The position numbers and the translations under genes were made by a program. This document shows positions 32,036 through 39,922 of a stretch of 61,998 nucleotides of DNA, piece by piece. Where the stretch lies: the IMG/VR virus record IMGVR_UViG_3300033233_000039, positions 1 to 61,998 of that record. One strand, 5' to 3'. The DNA comes from a virus. Within the stretch, counting starts at the first letter, position 1, and the number at the start of each line of letters is the position of its first letter. Under the pieces are notes generated by a model that saw nothing but the letters and a program-made list of their open reading frames with translations, searched no databases and was not told where the DNA came from.

Positions 32036-32502
32036 AGAAAGTAATCCTAACGATAGGAATTTGCGGCTCTGGTAAAAGTTTTTATATCGATGAGCATTAC
32101 AAGGGATGTAAAGTAATATCTAATGATCATATTGTAGAAGAGTATGCTGCCGAGTATGGTATTAACTACTCTCAAGCATTCCATAGATTGGATAGAAAAA
32201 CTGTTGTTGATGAAGTTAACAAGAGACTTGACTATGCTATCAAAACTGAAGATGTTGTGATTATTGACAACACTCATATGAGTAAGAAGGTCAGGAATAA
32301 ATACCTTTGTAAGTTCAATAAAGAGTGGGAAAAGATTGCTGTCGTCTTTAAAGTAGCTGATGATGTACTTAAATCTAGGCTATCTAAGAGAGAAGCGGAA
32401 ACTGGTAAGCACATTCCTGAGAATGTTTTGTCTGATATGCTCAGAAGCTACCAAGAACCAGATGAAGATGAGTTTGATCAAGTAATTTATGTCACTGCTT
32501 AG
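32032..32502 (+). CDS. pnk: Polynucleotide 5'-kinase (kinase domain only)
   Basis: GTG start at 32032, overlapping the endonuclease stop by 4 nt. The 156-aa product has the P-loop GICGSGKS, FYIDEHYKGCKVISNDHIV, and DVVIIDNTHMSKKVRNKYL (the D-N-T-H motif that positions the acceptor). The lid region KSRLSKREAETGKHIPENVL follows. It matches the kinase half of T4 Pnk; the C-terminal 3'-phosphatase domain is absent. It phosphorylates 5'-OH ends and partners with RNA ligase 1 (15191) in tRNA repair. Confidence 0.85.
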   Translation: MKKVILTIGICGSGKSFYIDEHYKGCKVISNDHIVEEYAAEYGINYSQAFHRLDRKTVVDEVNKRLDYAIKTEDVVIIDNTHMSKKVRNKYLCKFNKEWEKIAVVFKVADDVLKSRLSKREAETGKHIPENVLSDMLRSYQEPDEDEFDQVIYVTA

Positions 32503-32638
32503 AAAACTAAAACAATACATACACAATATAACAAAACCACCCGAAAAAGAGATATTAGAAGCTCATGCTTGCTTTCTTAACTCCGATGTAAATGGTAAAT
32601 GTTTTATATGTGGATTCCAGAGAGAATATAAACAATGA
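32489..32638 (+). CDS. 49-aa zinc-knuckle-like protein
   Basis: ATG 32489 overlaps the end of pnk by 14 nt. The product begins MSLLRKLKQYIHNITKPPEK and ends in GKCFICGFQREYKQ with a CxxC; a further Cys (HACF) lies upstream. Its TGA overlaps the next start (ATGA). Coupling on both sides supports it as real. Function unknown. Confidence 0.5.
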   Translation: MSLLRKLKQYIHNITKPPEKEILEAHACFLNSDVNGKCFICGFQREYKQ

Positions 32639-33393
32639 AGTTTTGTGCTTATCTATTAAATGAATCGACGAATGATCTTCACCTAGTCAAGAAGTACTAT
32701 GATAAGTACAATACTTTGTACTTTGAGGGCAAACTTCCTAAGAACCTTCCTATAGCTGAAAGAAGTCTGAAGAACGCAGTTGCTCAAGTAGAAGCAACTG
32801 TATTAGCATCGACATATGATAGAAAGTTTTCCAACAAAATAGAGCCTGATAAAATAGATATCAAACAGTTAACCATTAGTAGTTCCTTTCTATTAAGTGA
32901 AGAGCAATTGCAAGGAATACTGCTACATGAGATGGTTCATATTAAGCTATTTACAGAGGGAATATTTCAAACTCATGGGTCTAATAAATCACATGGATTA
33001 GAATTCTTGGTGATGAGAAGAGAGTTACAGCAAAGAAGTGGTATTCATATTCCTACCACAGAAACCAGTATTGATCTAATTAGAGTTGGTAAAGGTAAAG
33101 AGAAGTATGGATTGATGTATAAGAGGATTAATGGTCCATATGGTGTTATGATGTTTAGTAGCAAACTATGGAGCACTAATAAAGATGGTGTTATGAGCTA
33201 CTTCTACGACTACTATCATGATTACATCTTAAAGCAATACGAAGAGATTTTCTTTTTCAAAACAACTGATCCAGCATTCGACGGATATCCTTCCTCAATC
33301 AAAATAAAGCCATATGGCATGAAATTCTATCTCGTTAAGAATGTAGATAGAGATAAAATAAAAGACTCAGATATTATAAGAATATTAAAATAA
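32635..33393 (+). CDS. SprT-like zinc metalloprotease with capsid-targeting-like start
   Basis: The 252-aa product begins MKFCAYLLNESTND (shared start with L-N-E). The SprT-type domain follows: YYDKYNTLYFEGKLPKNLPI, then LSEEQLQGILLHEMVHIKLF with HExxH at His98/Glu99/His102, and a later H-G-x-E-F region (SHGLEFLVM) that likely supplies the third ligand. SprT/Spartan proteins cut DNA-bound or DNA-protein-crosslinked proteins. Here an injected protease against host DNA-binding or defence proteins is a reasonable inference. The C-terminal third is unassigned. Confidence 0.8.
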   Translation: MKFCAYLLNESTNDLHLVKKYYDKYNTLYFEGKLPKNLPIAERSLKNAVAQVEATVLASTYDRKFSNKIEPDKIDIKQLTISSSFLLSEEQLQGILLHEMVHIKLFTEGIFQTHGSNKSHGLEFLVMRRELQQRSGIHIPTTETSIDLIRVGKGKEKYGLMYKRINGPYGVMMFSSKLWSTNKDGVMSYFYDYYHDYILKQYEEIFFFKTTDPAFDGYPSSIKIKPYGMKFYLVKNVDRDKIKDSDIIRILK

Positions 33394-33397
33394 ACTC

Positions 33398-33444
33398 TTG
33401 CTTTATACTCTGAAAGTGGTATTCTGTATTTGTCATCAAGACAA
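33398..33444 (+). promoter_or_regulatory. Early-type promoter with leader stem-loop
   Basis: TTGCTT (33398-33403), 16 nt, TATTCT (33420-33425), then TTGTC-ATCAA-GACAA (33430-33444). It drives the 33469 and 33693 genes inside an otherwise late region. Confidence 0.75.
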
Positions 33445-33468
33445 AACAACCACTAAGGAGATACTACA

Positions 33469-33696
33469 ATGCTTATTCAGAACTTCCCCATCAAGTCAAT
33501 GTCTCTTTCCAATGGAAAAACTTTCACTTACTCTGTAGTTAGTTACACCAAAGGTAAGAATGCTCTTCTCAAAGCGGGCTATGAATTGTGCGCCAATAAG
33601 AATTATCTGAAGAAAGATAAGGTTCTTTGTCACTACAACACCATCATGATGGTATGGAAGATTAATGATTCCTTCGATGGAAACAAGAATGTATGA
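33469..33696 (+). CDS. 75-aa early-type protein, unknown
   Basis: ATG 33469 follows AAGGAG. The product starts MLIQNFPIKSMSLSNGKTFT and contains KGKNALLKAGYELCANKNYL; basic, mixed alpha/beta. No motif known. It forms a two-gene unit with the next gene (4-nt overlap) behind its own early-type promoter, so it is likely expressed before its packaged neighbours. Confidence 0.6.
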   Translation: MLIQNFPIKSMSLSNGKTFTYSVVSYTKGKNALLKAGYELCANKNYLKKDKVLCHYNTIMMVWKINDSFDGNKNV

Positions 33697-33875
33697 ACTA
33701 CTTCATTCCTAATCCCCTTGGTTGTTTACAGATCATGAAGTGCTCCAACATTGAACATGCTAAACAAGTTGCTAGATTTTTAAATCCTATGCATTCATGG
33801 GAAGCTGAGAAGCAAGTAGAACCAGCACCAAACCGAAAAGTCACTGCCAAAACCCCTTCTGATATTAATTGGTAA
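33693..33875 (+). CDS. 60-aa early-type protein, unknown
   Basis: It overlaps the previous stop by 4 nt. The product reads MNYFIPNPLGCLQIMKCSNI, then EHAKQVARFLNPMHSWEAEK and a Pro/Lys tail. No known motif. The last codons sit just before a late promoter. Confidence 0.5.
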   Translation: MNYFIPNPLGCLQIMKCSNIEHAKQVARFLNPMHSWEAEKQVEPAPNRKVTAKTPSDINW

Positions 33876-33877
33876 TC

Positions 33878-33885
33878 TATAAATA
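33878..33885 (+). promoter_or_regulatory. T4-type late promoter before the J-domain gene
   Basis: Exact TATAAATA, intergenic, 29 nt before ATG 33915. Confidence 0.75.
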
Positions 33886-33914
33886 GTGTTAACACACCAT
33901 CATAAAGTAATATC

Positions 33915-34979
33915 ATGAAATTCAAAAACTACTTAGTTGAAGCTGTTATGAGTGTTGAGCAAGCACTTAAAATATTTGGTCTTAATTCAGCCGATATTGG
34001 AAAGGATGCTAACATACTAAAGCAGAAGTATAAGCAACTCAGCTTGATTAACCATCCTGATCGTGGTGGTTCTAATGATAAGATGGCTGAATTGAATAAT
34101 GCATATGAACTACTTGGTAAAGCTAAGTTTAGTTCTACTGGCCATTCTGGAGTTAAAGGATTCGATCGGGAAGAAAGCTATAGACGATATAGAGAAGTTG
34201 GTGCTGCTGTAAAGCTTCAGATACTTGCTAAGTTTAAGCCAGAAGCATTCATAAAACACTTTGAATCACTTGATCCAGCAGGACGTAAATATCACTTCAC
34301 ACTGAAGGATTCCTTTCCTAAAGAAAAAGATAGAAGTCCTTATAGTGCTGGATTCTCTGGAGAGTTCTCCACACAAGATAGAGATACCATTTTTGAATTT
34401 AATGTATCTGCCAATCTAACCAATGTTATTCATGGAAATGATGGAAAACTTGGATATGGTGATATTAGTTACACTCTCTATGTGACAGCATATGGTGTTC
34501 ATGGATCAAAGAGACAAAAACTAGCTCAACAGGACTACAAATCCACAAAAGATCATGCATCGCTTTACAAACCTGAAATGTCTTATCCCAAAGCAAAGTT
34601 AGATAAAATCTTCTCTGGTTCCACGAATGATCGTAAGTTCTCTAAAAGAGATATGCTTGCTGTTTTAAAGAGTAAGCTTCATGCTGATGTTATAGACAGC
34701 AAAGAAGCAAATATTCCATTGAAGGATGATTATAAATTGTCCATCTATCGTATTACATTCATGGGTACTGCAATGTGGGGTATGCATGGATTGTATAAGA
34801 AATATAAAAAGATCAACGGTGGTCCTGTTATGTCTCTTCCAGAAACCGAAGAGATTGTTAAGTGGTTGGAGCACCTAACTAAGTTAATGAAAGCTGCTAA
34901 AGACGAAGACGAGATGAGTGATATACTAACCAAAGAGTGCGAACACAAGAATAAAGAAATTCGTTCATCTAGGGGTTAG
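33915..34979 (+). CDS. J-domain (DnaJ-like) protein with capsid-targeting-like start
   Basis: The 354-aa product begins MKFKNYLVEAVMSVEQALKI, the shared start. A J domain follows at residues about 13-75, with the diagnostic loop NHPDRGGSNDKM (HPD at 47-49) after QKYKQLSLI. The rest (about 280 aa) is unassigned and basic, with a beta-rich middle. J domains recruit and stimulate Hsp70 (DnaK). A late-made, packaged J protein could redirect host DnaK at the moment of injection; that is inference. It has its own late promoter. Confidence 0.8.
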   Translation: MKFKNYLVEAVMSVEQALKIFGLNSADIGKDANILKQKYKQLSLINHPDRGGSNDKMAELNNAYELLGKAKFSSTGHSGVKGFDREESYRRYREVGAAVKLQILAKFKPEAFIKHFESLDPAGRKYHFTLKDSFPKEKDRSPYSAGFSGEFSTQDRDTIFEFNVSANLTNVIHGNDGKLGYGDISYTLYVTAYGVHGSKRQKLAQQDYKSTKDHASLYKPEMSYPKAKLDKIFSGSTNDRKFSKRDMLAVLKSKLHADVIDSKEANIPLKDDYKLSIYRITFMGTAMWGMHGLYKKYKKINGGPVMSLPETEEIVKWLEHLTKLMKAAKDEDEMSDILTKECEHKNKEIRSSRG

Positions 34980-34981
34980 AA

Positions 34982-35449
34982 ATGAGATTAAAACAATTTA
35001 TGGATGAAGTTTCGGCACAGTTTCAACTGAGGGGAATAATTAATGAAATTGGAAACACTGCTGAGTTTACACCAGTAGTTTCCAAAACAACTCATTATGC
35101 TGCTGAATATGCTCTCAAATATACAATTAAAGATATTGTTTATATATTCTCCGCTAAGAATTATAATGGTGATTGGTCTATTGCGTGGGAAAGAGAAGAT
35201 CATCCCGGAAAGTTTGAACCAATTAATACCAATGAATACTCTGGTGAAGCATTAACAGGATTATTAAAATGCATTACTGTACTAATTCATGAAAAAAATA
35301 TAAAAAGTTTTGTTTTTAATAGCTATGATCAACGACTAAAGAGATTTTATAGTAAGTTTATTCAGTATTTCGAAAGAGAAACGGGATTCAAATTGCAAAA
35401 TATATTAGACCTTCCACATGGTGGTGTATCATGGAGATATGTTAAATGA
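34982..35449 (+). CDS. Capsid-targeting-like protein, family A
   Basis: The 155-aa product begins MRLKQFMDEVSAQFQLRG (M-D-E site). Then come AEYALKYTIKDIVYIFSAKN, YNGDWSIAWEREDHPGKF, and the family-specific end IKSFVFNSYDQRLKRFYSKF with FERETGFKLQNI. This end matches 45803 (IDAFVFNTDKQALIRIYDRM ... TEARTGFTF) and more weakly 29090 and 41730. It is a member of a diverged paralogous group, perhaps GNAT-like. It starts 3 nt after the J-domain gene. Confidence 0.65.
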   Translation: MRLKQFMDEVSAQFQLRGIINEIGNTAEFTPVVSKTTHYAAEYALKYTIKDIVYIFSAKNYNGDWSIAWEREDHPGKFEPINTNEYSGEALTGLLKCITVLIHEKNIKSFVFNSYDQRLKRFYSKFIQYFERETGFKLQNILDLPHGGVSWRYVK

Positions 35450-36264
35450 AATTCCTATCATACCTAAGAGAATCATCTGATATCAAAAAGCTAACTGATT
35501 CGTTGCTGAATTGGAAGGATGATGATGAGCATATGGAACAGCTTGAAAAGTTCCTTGCTCTTTTTTCATTTTCAGGCAAAGCACCTAGAGGATTCGTCAA
35601 AGAGTTTAATGATCTAAAGATGCTAAAAAGCAAAGTTGCTATATGGTATGAGTATGGTGCTGGTGTTGGAATACCTCAACCAATTGGAGCCACTCTGTCA
35701 TATTGGAATCAAGCAACCATTGATAGAATTATAGATGGATTTCTCACCAAGGATAAGAAGGTTGAAGAGATATCATATGGTAATATAACATTCAAGAATC
35801 AATCTAGCATGGCTGAGAGTAGGTTCATTGAGTCCTCAAAATCAATAGATTCATTACTCAAAAGATTTCATGGAGAATATGCTAAAGCACTAAAAGGAAC
35901 TGTTACTATTATCTTCAAAGCAGCTAAAGATATGAAATCCAAAGCTGTCTATAAAAGTCAGTTAGATCAAATATGGGTTAAAGAATCTCCCAATATTGCT
36001 AAGGATGTTCACAATGAAAAATATGCTTACCTGTCATACATCATTGTACACGAATTACTACATCGATATGAAAGGTTTTATGGAAGACCATCGGGATATA
36101 ACAGTCGAGAATTCTTTACAACTGATTATTCACGAAAAGATACAATGTCTGGAGGTGAAGATTTTGCTGAAATTGGTGCATTATCTTTCTTTGGTCCTAG
36201 TGTACATCCTGACTACAATAAATGGCTTGTAGCTATAAATAGATTCAAAAGCATATTCAAGTAA
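35446..36264 (+). CDS. HExxH metallopeptidase-like protein with capsid-targeting-like start
   Basis: The 272-aa product begins MKFLSYLRESSDIKKLTDSL. The zinc-protease signature YIIVHELLHRYERF (His202, Glu203, His206) lies near the C-terminus. It is followed about 40 residues later by GGEDFAEIGALSFF, whose Glu could be the third ligand (gluzincin style). It differs in sequence from the SprT-like protein at 32635, so two unrelated metalloproteases share the packaging start. It overlaps the previous gene by 4 nt. The target is unknown. Confidence 0.7.
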   Translation: MKFLSYLRESSDIKKLTDSLLNWKDDDEHMEQLEKFLALFSFSGKAPRGFVKEFNDLKMLKSKVAIWYEYGAGVGIPQPIGATLSYWNQATIDRIIDGFLTKDKKVEEISYGNITFKNQSSMAESRFIESSKSIDSLLKRFHGEYAKALKGTVTIIFKAAKDMKSKAVYKSQLDQIWVKESPNIAKDVHNEKYAYLSYIIVHELLHRYERFYGRPSGYNSREFFTTDYSRKDTMSGGEDFAEIGALSFFGPSVHPDYNKWLVAINRFKSIFK

Positions 36265-36286
36265 CTAAAGGATATCACTATGGTGG

Positions 36287-36568
36287 ATGACTATGGGACT
36301 TTGCAAACTTTTATCAAAAATTCTAACAAATTATTTCAGCTTTAAATGGAAAAATAAAGATAAAGCTTCAGAAGAGGCATTATCAATATATAAACATCAC
36401 AAAACACTAGATACTGCTTGTCAGGCAATAGCTAACGATGGAGAAAAAAAGAAGTACTTCTCTGGAGAAATGACCTGGAAAGAAATGGAGCCTTGGATGA
36501 AAGAGCTTCGAGATGAGATAAAGAAAACGTCATCTGATCCTGTTAGAGTATTTGGAATTAACCCATAG
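36287..36568 (+). CDS. Small charged protein, unknown
   Basis: The 93-aa frame starts MTMGLCKLLSKILTNYFSFK; ATG 36287 or 36293 may be used. The SD AAAGGAT (36267-36273) is closer to an out-of-frame ATG at 36280. The C-terminal part is highly charged (GEMTWKEMEPWMKELRDEIK). No motif known. A TATAAATA (36234-36241) lies inside the end of the previous gene. Confidence 0.5.
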   Translation: MTMGLCKLLSKILTNYFSFKWKNKDKASEEALSIYKHHKTLDTACQAIANDGEKKKYFSGEMTWKEMEPWMKELRDEIKKTSSDPVRVFGINP

Positions 36569-36575
36569 GTAATAT

Positions 36576-37022
36576 ATGAGAGAGATTAATCAGTTAGGTA
36601 TAGATTTAATAGAGAAGTTTGAGGGGTTTTACCCAAAACCATATTTATGTCCAGCCGGAGTGCCTACTATTGGTATAGGAAGCACATTTTACGAAGATGG
36701 CACAAAGGTAACTCTTAATGATCCTGAGATTACAAAAGAAAGAGCATATCAATTAGTATCACATGAATTATCCAAAATTGGTATCGCTATAGATAAACTA
36801 GTAGCTTTTGATATTAATGATAACCAATATTCATCTTTATTGTCTTTCTGCTATAACGTAGGTATAGGCAACTTCAAGTCATCTACACTATTAAAGCTTC
36901 TTAACTCTGGTGATTGCATTGGAGCATCAGAACAATTCATTAGATGGAATAAAGCTAATGGAAAACCATTAAATGGGTTAACCAAAAGACGTATTGCTGA
37001 AAAGGAACTGTTCTTGAAATGA
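36576..37022 (+). CDS. Endolysin, GH24 lysozyme
   Basis: The 148-aa product has the GH24 catalytic layout E-8-C-5-T: EKFEGFYPKPYLCPAG with Glu16, Cys25 and Thr31 (PTIGIGS). Many phage lysozymes have Asp or Cys at the middle position. Later DNQYSSLLSFCYNVGIGNFK and FIRWNKANGKPLNGLTKRR match the helical lobe. It cuts the murein glycan. There is no signal or SAR helix, so it needs a holin; candidates are the small membrane genes at 27411 and 11480. It overlaps the next fibre-like gene by 4 nt. Confidence 0.9.
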   Translation: MREINQLGIDLIEKFEGFYPKPYLCPAGVPTIGIGSTFYEDGTKVTLNDPEITKERAYQLVSHELSKIGIAIDKLVAFDINDNQYSSLLSFCYNVGIGNFKSSTLLKLLNSGDCIGASEQFIRWNKANGKPLNGLTKRRIAEKELFLK

Positions 37023-37263
37023 GCTTCATAACAAAAACAGATGATAACTTTTGGACTAATCATGCAGATAATCCCGAAGTTGGATATAATGGCCTTGGAT
37101 GGATATTTACCTATCCAGTTGATGTGTTATGGACCACTAAACATAATACTAATTATTTCACCAGTAATCCTGCATCACCAAGCACCATATATAGTTCTGG
37201 TGTATGGAAGAACAGTTATCCTGCTGGTTGCGATTGGTCAACAAAATTTGATAATTCGTTTTG
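37019..37263 (+). repeat. Direct repeat, copy 1 (fibre paralogue 5' ends)
   Basis: About 245 nt at the start of the 37019 gene are about 85-90% identical by eye to the copy at 38205-38449, including an uninterrupted identical stretch through the ATATATAGTTCTGGTGTATG region. A likely substrate for recombination. Confidence 0.8.
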
Positions 37264-37993
37264 GACTAATCACCCTAGTCATACTAACACATCATTTGAT
37301 TCAGGATATACACCTGTTGGTAATCCAATTGTAGGTATGAACTTTGACGGTGCTAATGGAGGTACTACCTTTACTGATACTTATGGACATACAATTACAA
37401 ATACTGGTTCTGTTACGACTAGCACAACTCAGAGTAAGTTTGGATCATCTAGTGTGTATTTCAATGGTTCTAACTATCTAACAATACCTGTCAGCCTTGG
37501 TTCGGGGGATTGGACTATTGAATTTTGGTATTACATGACAAACAGAGACACAAATGCATACAACACAGTTTTGTTGGACATCGGTAATAGTTACATGGGA
37601 ACATCTGGATTTATTGTTAGATATTATCCTTGGTTTGCGAGTAACGGAATAACTATTACTAATAATTCAGGAGGTGGTGTTAATCCAACTGCAACAGCAG
37701 TTAATGATATAAACTTTTGGAATCATATTGCTATTGTTAAGTCGATAAATGGTGTTAGGTTGTGTGTAAATGGAAATAGTTGGTCTGGATATTTATCAAA
37801 TCCAGTATCATTTGAATCACGTAATTCAATAAAACTAGGATATGGTTCTAGTTATTATCCATACCAACGACCATTCTACATGGATGATCTATTGATAACA
37901 CCAGGAACAGCAAAATATACAGGTAATTTCACACCACCAACTAGATCAATAACAAGTGGTGTTGTACAAGCTAATTGGAAGAACAGAAATTAA
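37019..37993 (+). CDS. Fibre-like protein with LamG/ConA-like domain
   Basis: Residues 1-85 are a repeat-built head (FWTNH..., VLWTTKHNTNYFTSNP, WSTKFDNSFWTNHPS) shared with the next paralogue. Residues about 105-315 are a LamG/concanavalin-like jelly roll: KFGSSSVYFNGSNYLTIPVS, WTIEFWYYMTN, FWNHIAIVKSINGVRLCVNG, PFYMDDLLITPGTAKYTGNF. Such modules bind sugars. It is a likely adhesin or head/tail decoration protein, far from the main fibre cluster. It starts in the lysozyme stop. Confidence 0.75.
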   Translation: MSFITKTDDNFWTNHADNPEVGYNGLGWIFTYPVDVLWTTKHNTNYFTSNPASPSTIYSSGVWKNSYPAGCDWSTKFDNSFWTNHPSHTNTSFDSGYTPVGNPIVGMNFDGANGGTTFTDTYGHTITNTGSVTTSTTQSKFGSSSVYFNGSNYLTIPVSLGSGDWTIEFWYYMTNRDTNAYNTVLLDIGNSYMGTSGFIVRYYPWFASNGITITNNSGGGVNPTATAVNDINFWNHIAIVKSINGVRLCVNGNSWSGYLSNPVSFESRNSIKLGYGSSYYPYQRPFYMDDLLITPGTAKYTGNFTPPTRSITSGVVQANWKNRN

Positions 37994-38201
37994 CGACTCT
38001 AACCCACTAACATATCCAGTATATGCTGATGGTAATGGTATAATCACTCGGGCTACACCGACATATTACGTACAACAACCATTCTCAGGGATTTATCGAA
38101 CAGTCACTTCATCCTTTCCTAGTATATTTCAAGTAGAGATTGATTATTACTGGTATTGGGAATTGGACAGGCATTACAGCCATGCTATAAGGAACTGCTA
38201 A
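37956..38201 (+). pseudogene. Possible remnant or shifted C-terminal piece between fibre paralogues
   Basis: An open frame of up to 81 codons overlaps the end of the 37019 gene and fills the gap to the next paralogue. It reads NPLTYPVYADGNGIITRATP ... FQVEIDYYWYWELDRHYSHA. There is no SD at ATG 37956. It may be the leftover of a deleted fibre module or be reached by a frameshift. Confidence 0.3.
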
Positions 38202-38204
38202 TAA

Positions 38205-38449
38205 ATGAGCTTCATAACAAAGACAGATGATAACTTTTGGACTAATCATGTTGATCAACCTGAGACTGTATATAATGGACTAGGTTGGATATTTACATAT
38301 CCAGTTGATGTCTTATGGACTACTAAACATAATACTATCTATTTCACCAGTAATCCTGCATCACCAAGCACCATATATAGTTCTGGTGTATGGAAGAACA
38401 GTTATCCTGCTGGTTGTGATTGGTCTACTAAGTTTAATAACACGTTTTG
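38205..38449 (+). repeat. Direct repeat, copy 2 (fibre paralogue 5' ends)
   Basis: Counterpart of 37019-37263; both encode MSFITKTDDNFWTNH at the start. Confidence 0.8.
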
Positions 38450-39911
38450 GGCATCAAAACCATCTTCTAATACTTTATGGACTCCGTATTCAGAAAGTAA
38501 GTTATCACTATTCTCTGATCCTTGCAATGTAGGAACGGCATTCATTGGCAGAGTTTATGGTAACAGTTGCAATGGAACTATAACACCAGTTTCCGGTGCA
38601 GATAATTATCTAGCAGTTACGACTAATGTTGGATATGTTGAAAGTCCTTTGGAATATCAATCTTATGAGCTATTCAAAGCTGTTACTATACCGGATATAG
38701 TAGAAGTCACTGTTAAGTTTTCTGTTAATGGAATCCAACAATATTTTGATGAACAATATATACAAGTGTTCTTCACACCAACCTTATCGTTCTATGTATT
38801 TGGTGGTCGAAATGTATATCTGAAGTCTTACACAGATGTTCCTGTGGATATTGGAAATGGTTCTGTCGCAGTTCTTGGGCAGTTATCGCCAAGAACATAT
38901 AAATTTGTTATCAATAAGAACACAATGTTGTTTGACACTTATCTTGAAGGTGTTTTGATAGCAACTGGAACTGCTTGGGGTAAAGTTACTGTCGGAGCAA
39001 CACCTGGAATTGCGTTGGGTAGAAGTACAAACTACTGGAGAAGCGCACAGACGGCATATTGGTATGATGTTAAGATTGAAGACCCTGTTAACGTTTTGGT
39101 GACAAATACGAATTGGTCAAAGGGGTATAGATTGCTTTGTTGTGATAGTGGTGGAAATATATCTAAACAGTCTGGACTTAATGACACTGGATCACTCACA
39201 TGGTATGCAAAACCTAACAGTAGGTCTGACGGTGGATTATGTGTGTTGTCAGATGGTAGCATATTCATTGGTAGTGGAAGTGGTCAAGTTTTGAAGCAGA
39301 CTGCTGGGAGTGGTGGTTGGGTAAGTTTTGGTTTTGGTGGATATTTCGACATAAAGAGAGATGCAAGTAATAATGTCTATTTTCTATATAACACCATTTA
39401 TACACAGCCTTCAACAATATACAAACTATCGGGTGGTGTACTACCATTTGATTCGGGCTTCTCATCACCATCAAGCAATGCTGGTTGTATTGAGGTCACA
39501 TCTAATAACAACTTTTATATAGGAACTGGAAGACTAAAACCCAACACCAGTGGCGGTTATATATACAAACAAACTAATATGACTGGATCGTTTGTTCAAC
39601 AAGGGTCCACCGTTGCTAATTGGTTTAGCATATCAGAAAATCCACTAAATGGTGATGTATATGCTATTGGTAGAGGGTATGCAACTGGATATGTGAGTGC
39701 AGAAGGTTATATCTATAAACAAACAGGTGGTGTTGGTGCGTTTGTAAATATAGGATGGTCTTTGAGAAAATGGAGCGGAATCATTGTCGCACCAACAGGA
39801 GATTTATTCGCGTGTGATGAAACTTCAACGGTTTATAGATCAATTAGATGTGCTTCTGATCCGGCTGTGTTTCAAAATTATAACTGTACAACTTTTGCAA
39901 TATCTGAGTAA
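38205..39911 (+). CDS. Fibre-like protein with beta-propeller-like C-terminus
   Basis: The 568-aa product has an N-terminal 85 residues nearly the same as the previous gene. A ConA-like middle (residues about 105-290, including TYKFVINKNTMLFDTYLEGV) is followed by repeat units (residues about 300-568) such as GGLCVLSDGSIFIGSGSGQV, and NAGCIEVTSNNNFYIGTGRL. The unit GGYIYKQT appears twice. The repeat style is that of a beta-propeller. A swap of the tip module on a common base is suggested by comparison with the 37019 gene. ATG follows AAGGAAC. Confidence 0.75.
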   Translation: MSFITKTDDNFWTNHVDQPETVYNGLGWIFTYPVDVLWTTKHNTIYFTSNPASPSTIYSSGVWKNSYPAGCDWSTKFNNTFWASKPSSNTLWTPYSESKLSLFSDPCNVGTAFIGRVYGNSCNGTITPVSGADNYLAVTTNVGYVESPLEYQSYELFKAVTIPDIVEVTVKFSVNGIQQYFDEQYIQVFFTPTLSFYVFGGRNVYLKSYTDVPVDIGNGSVAVLGQLSPRTYKFVINKNTMLFDTYLEGVLIATGTAWGKVTVGATPGIALGRSTNYWRSAQTAYWYDVKIEDPVNVLVTNTNWSKGYRLLCCDSGGNISKQSGLNDTGSLTWYAKPNSRSDGGLCVLSDGSIFIGSGSGQVLKQTAGSGGWVSFGFGGYFDIKRDASNNVYFLYNTIYTQPSTIYKLSGGVLPFDSGFSSPSSNAGCIEVTSNNNFYIGTGRLKPNTSGGYIYKQTNMTGSFVQQGSTVANWFSISENPLNGDVYAIGRGYATGYVSAEGYIYKQTGGVGAFVNIGWSLRKWSGIIVAPTGDLFACDETSTVYRSIRCASDPAVFQNYNCTTFAISE

Positions 39912-39922
39912 GGAAATATAAC

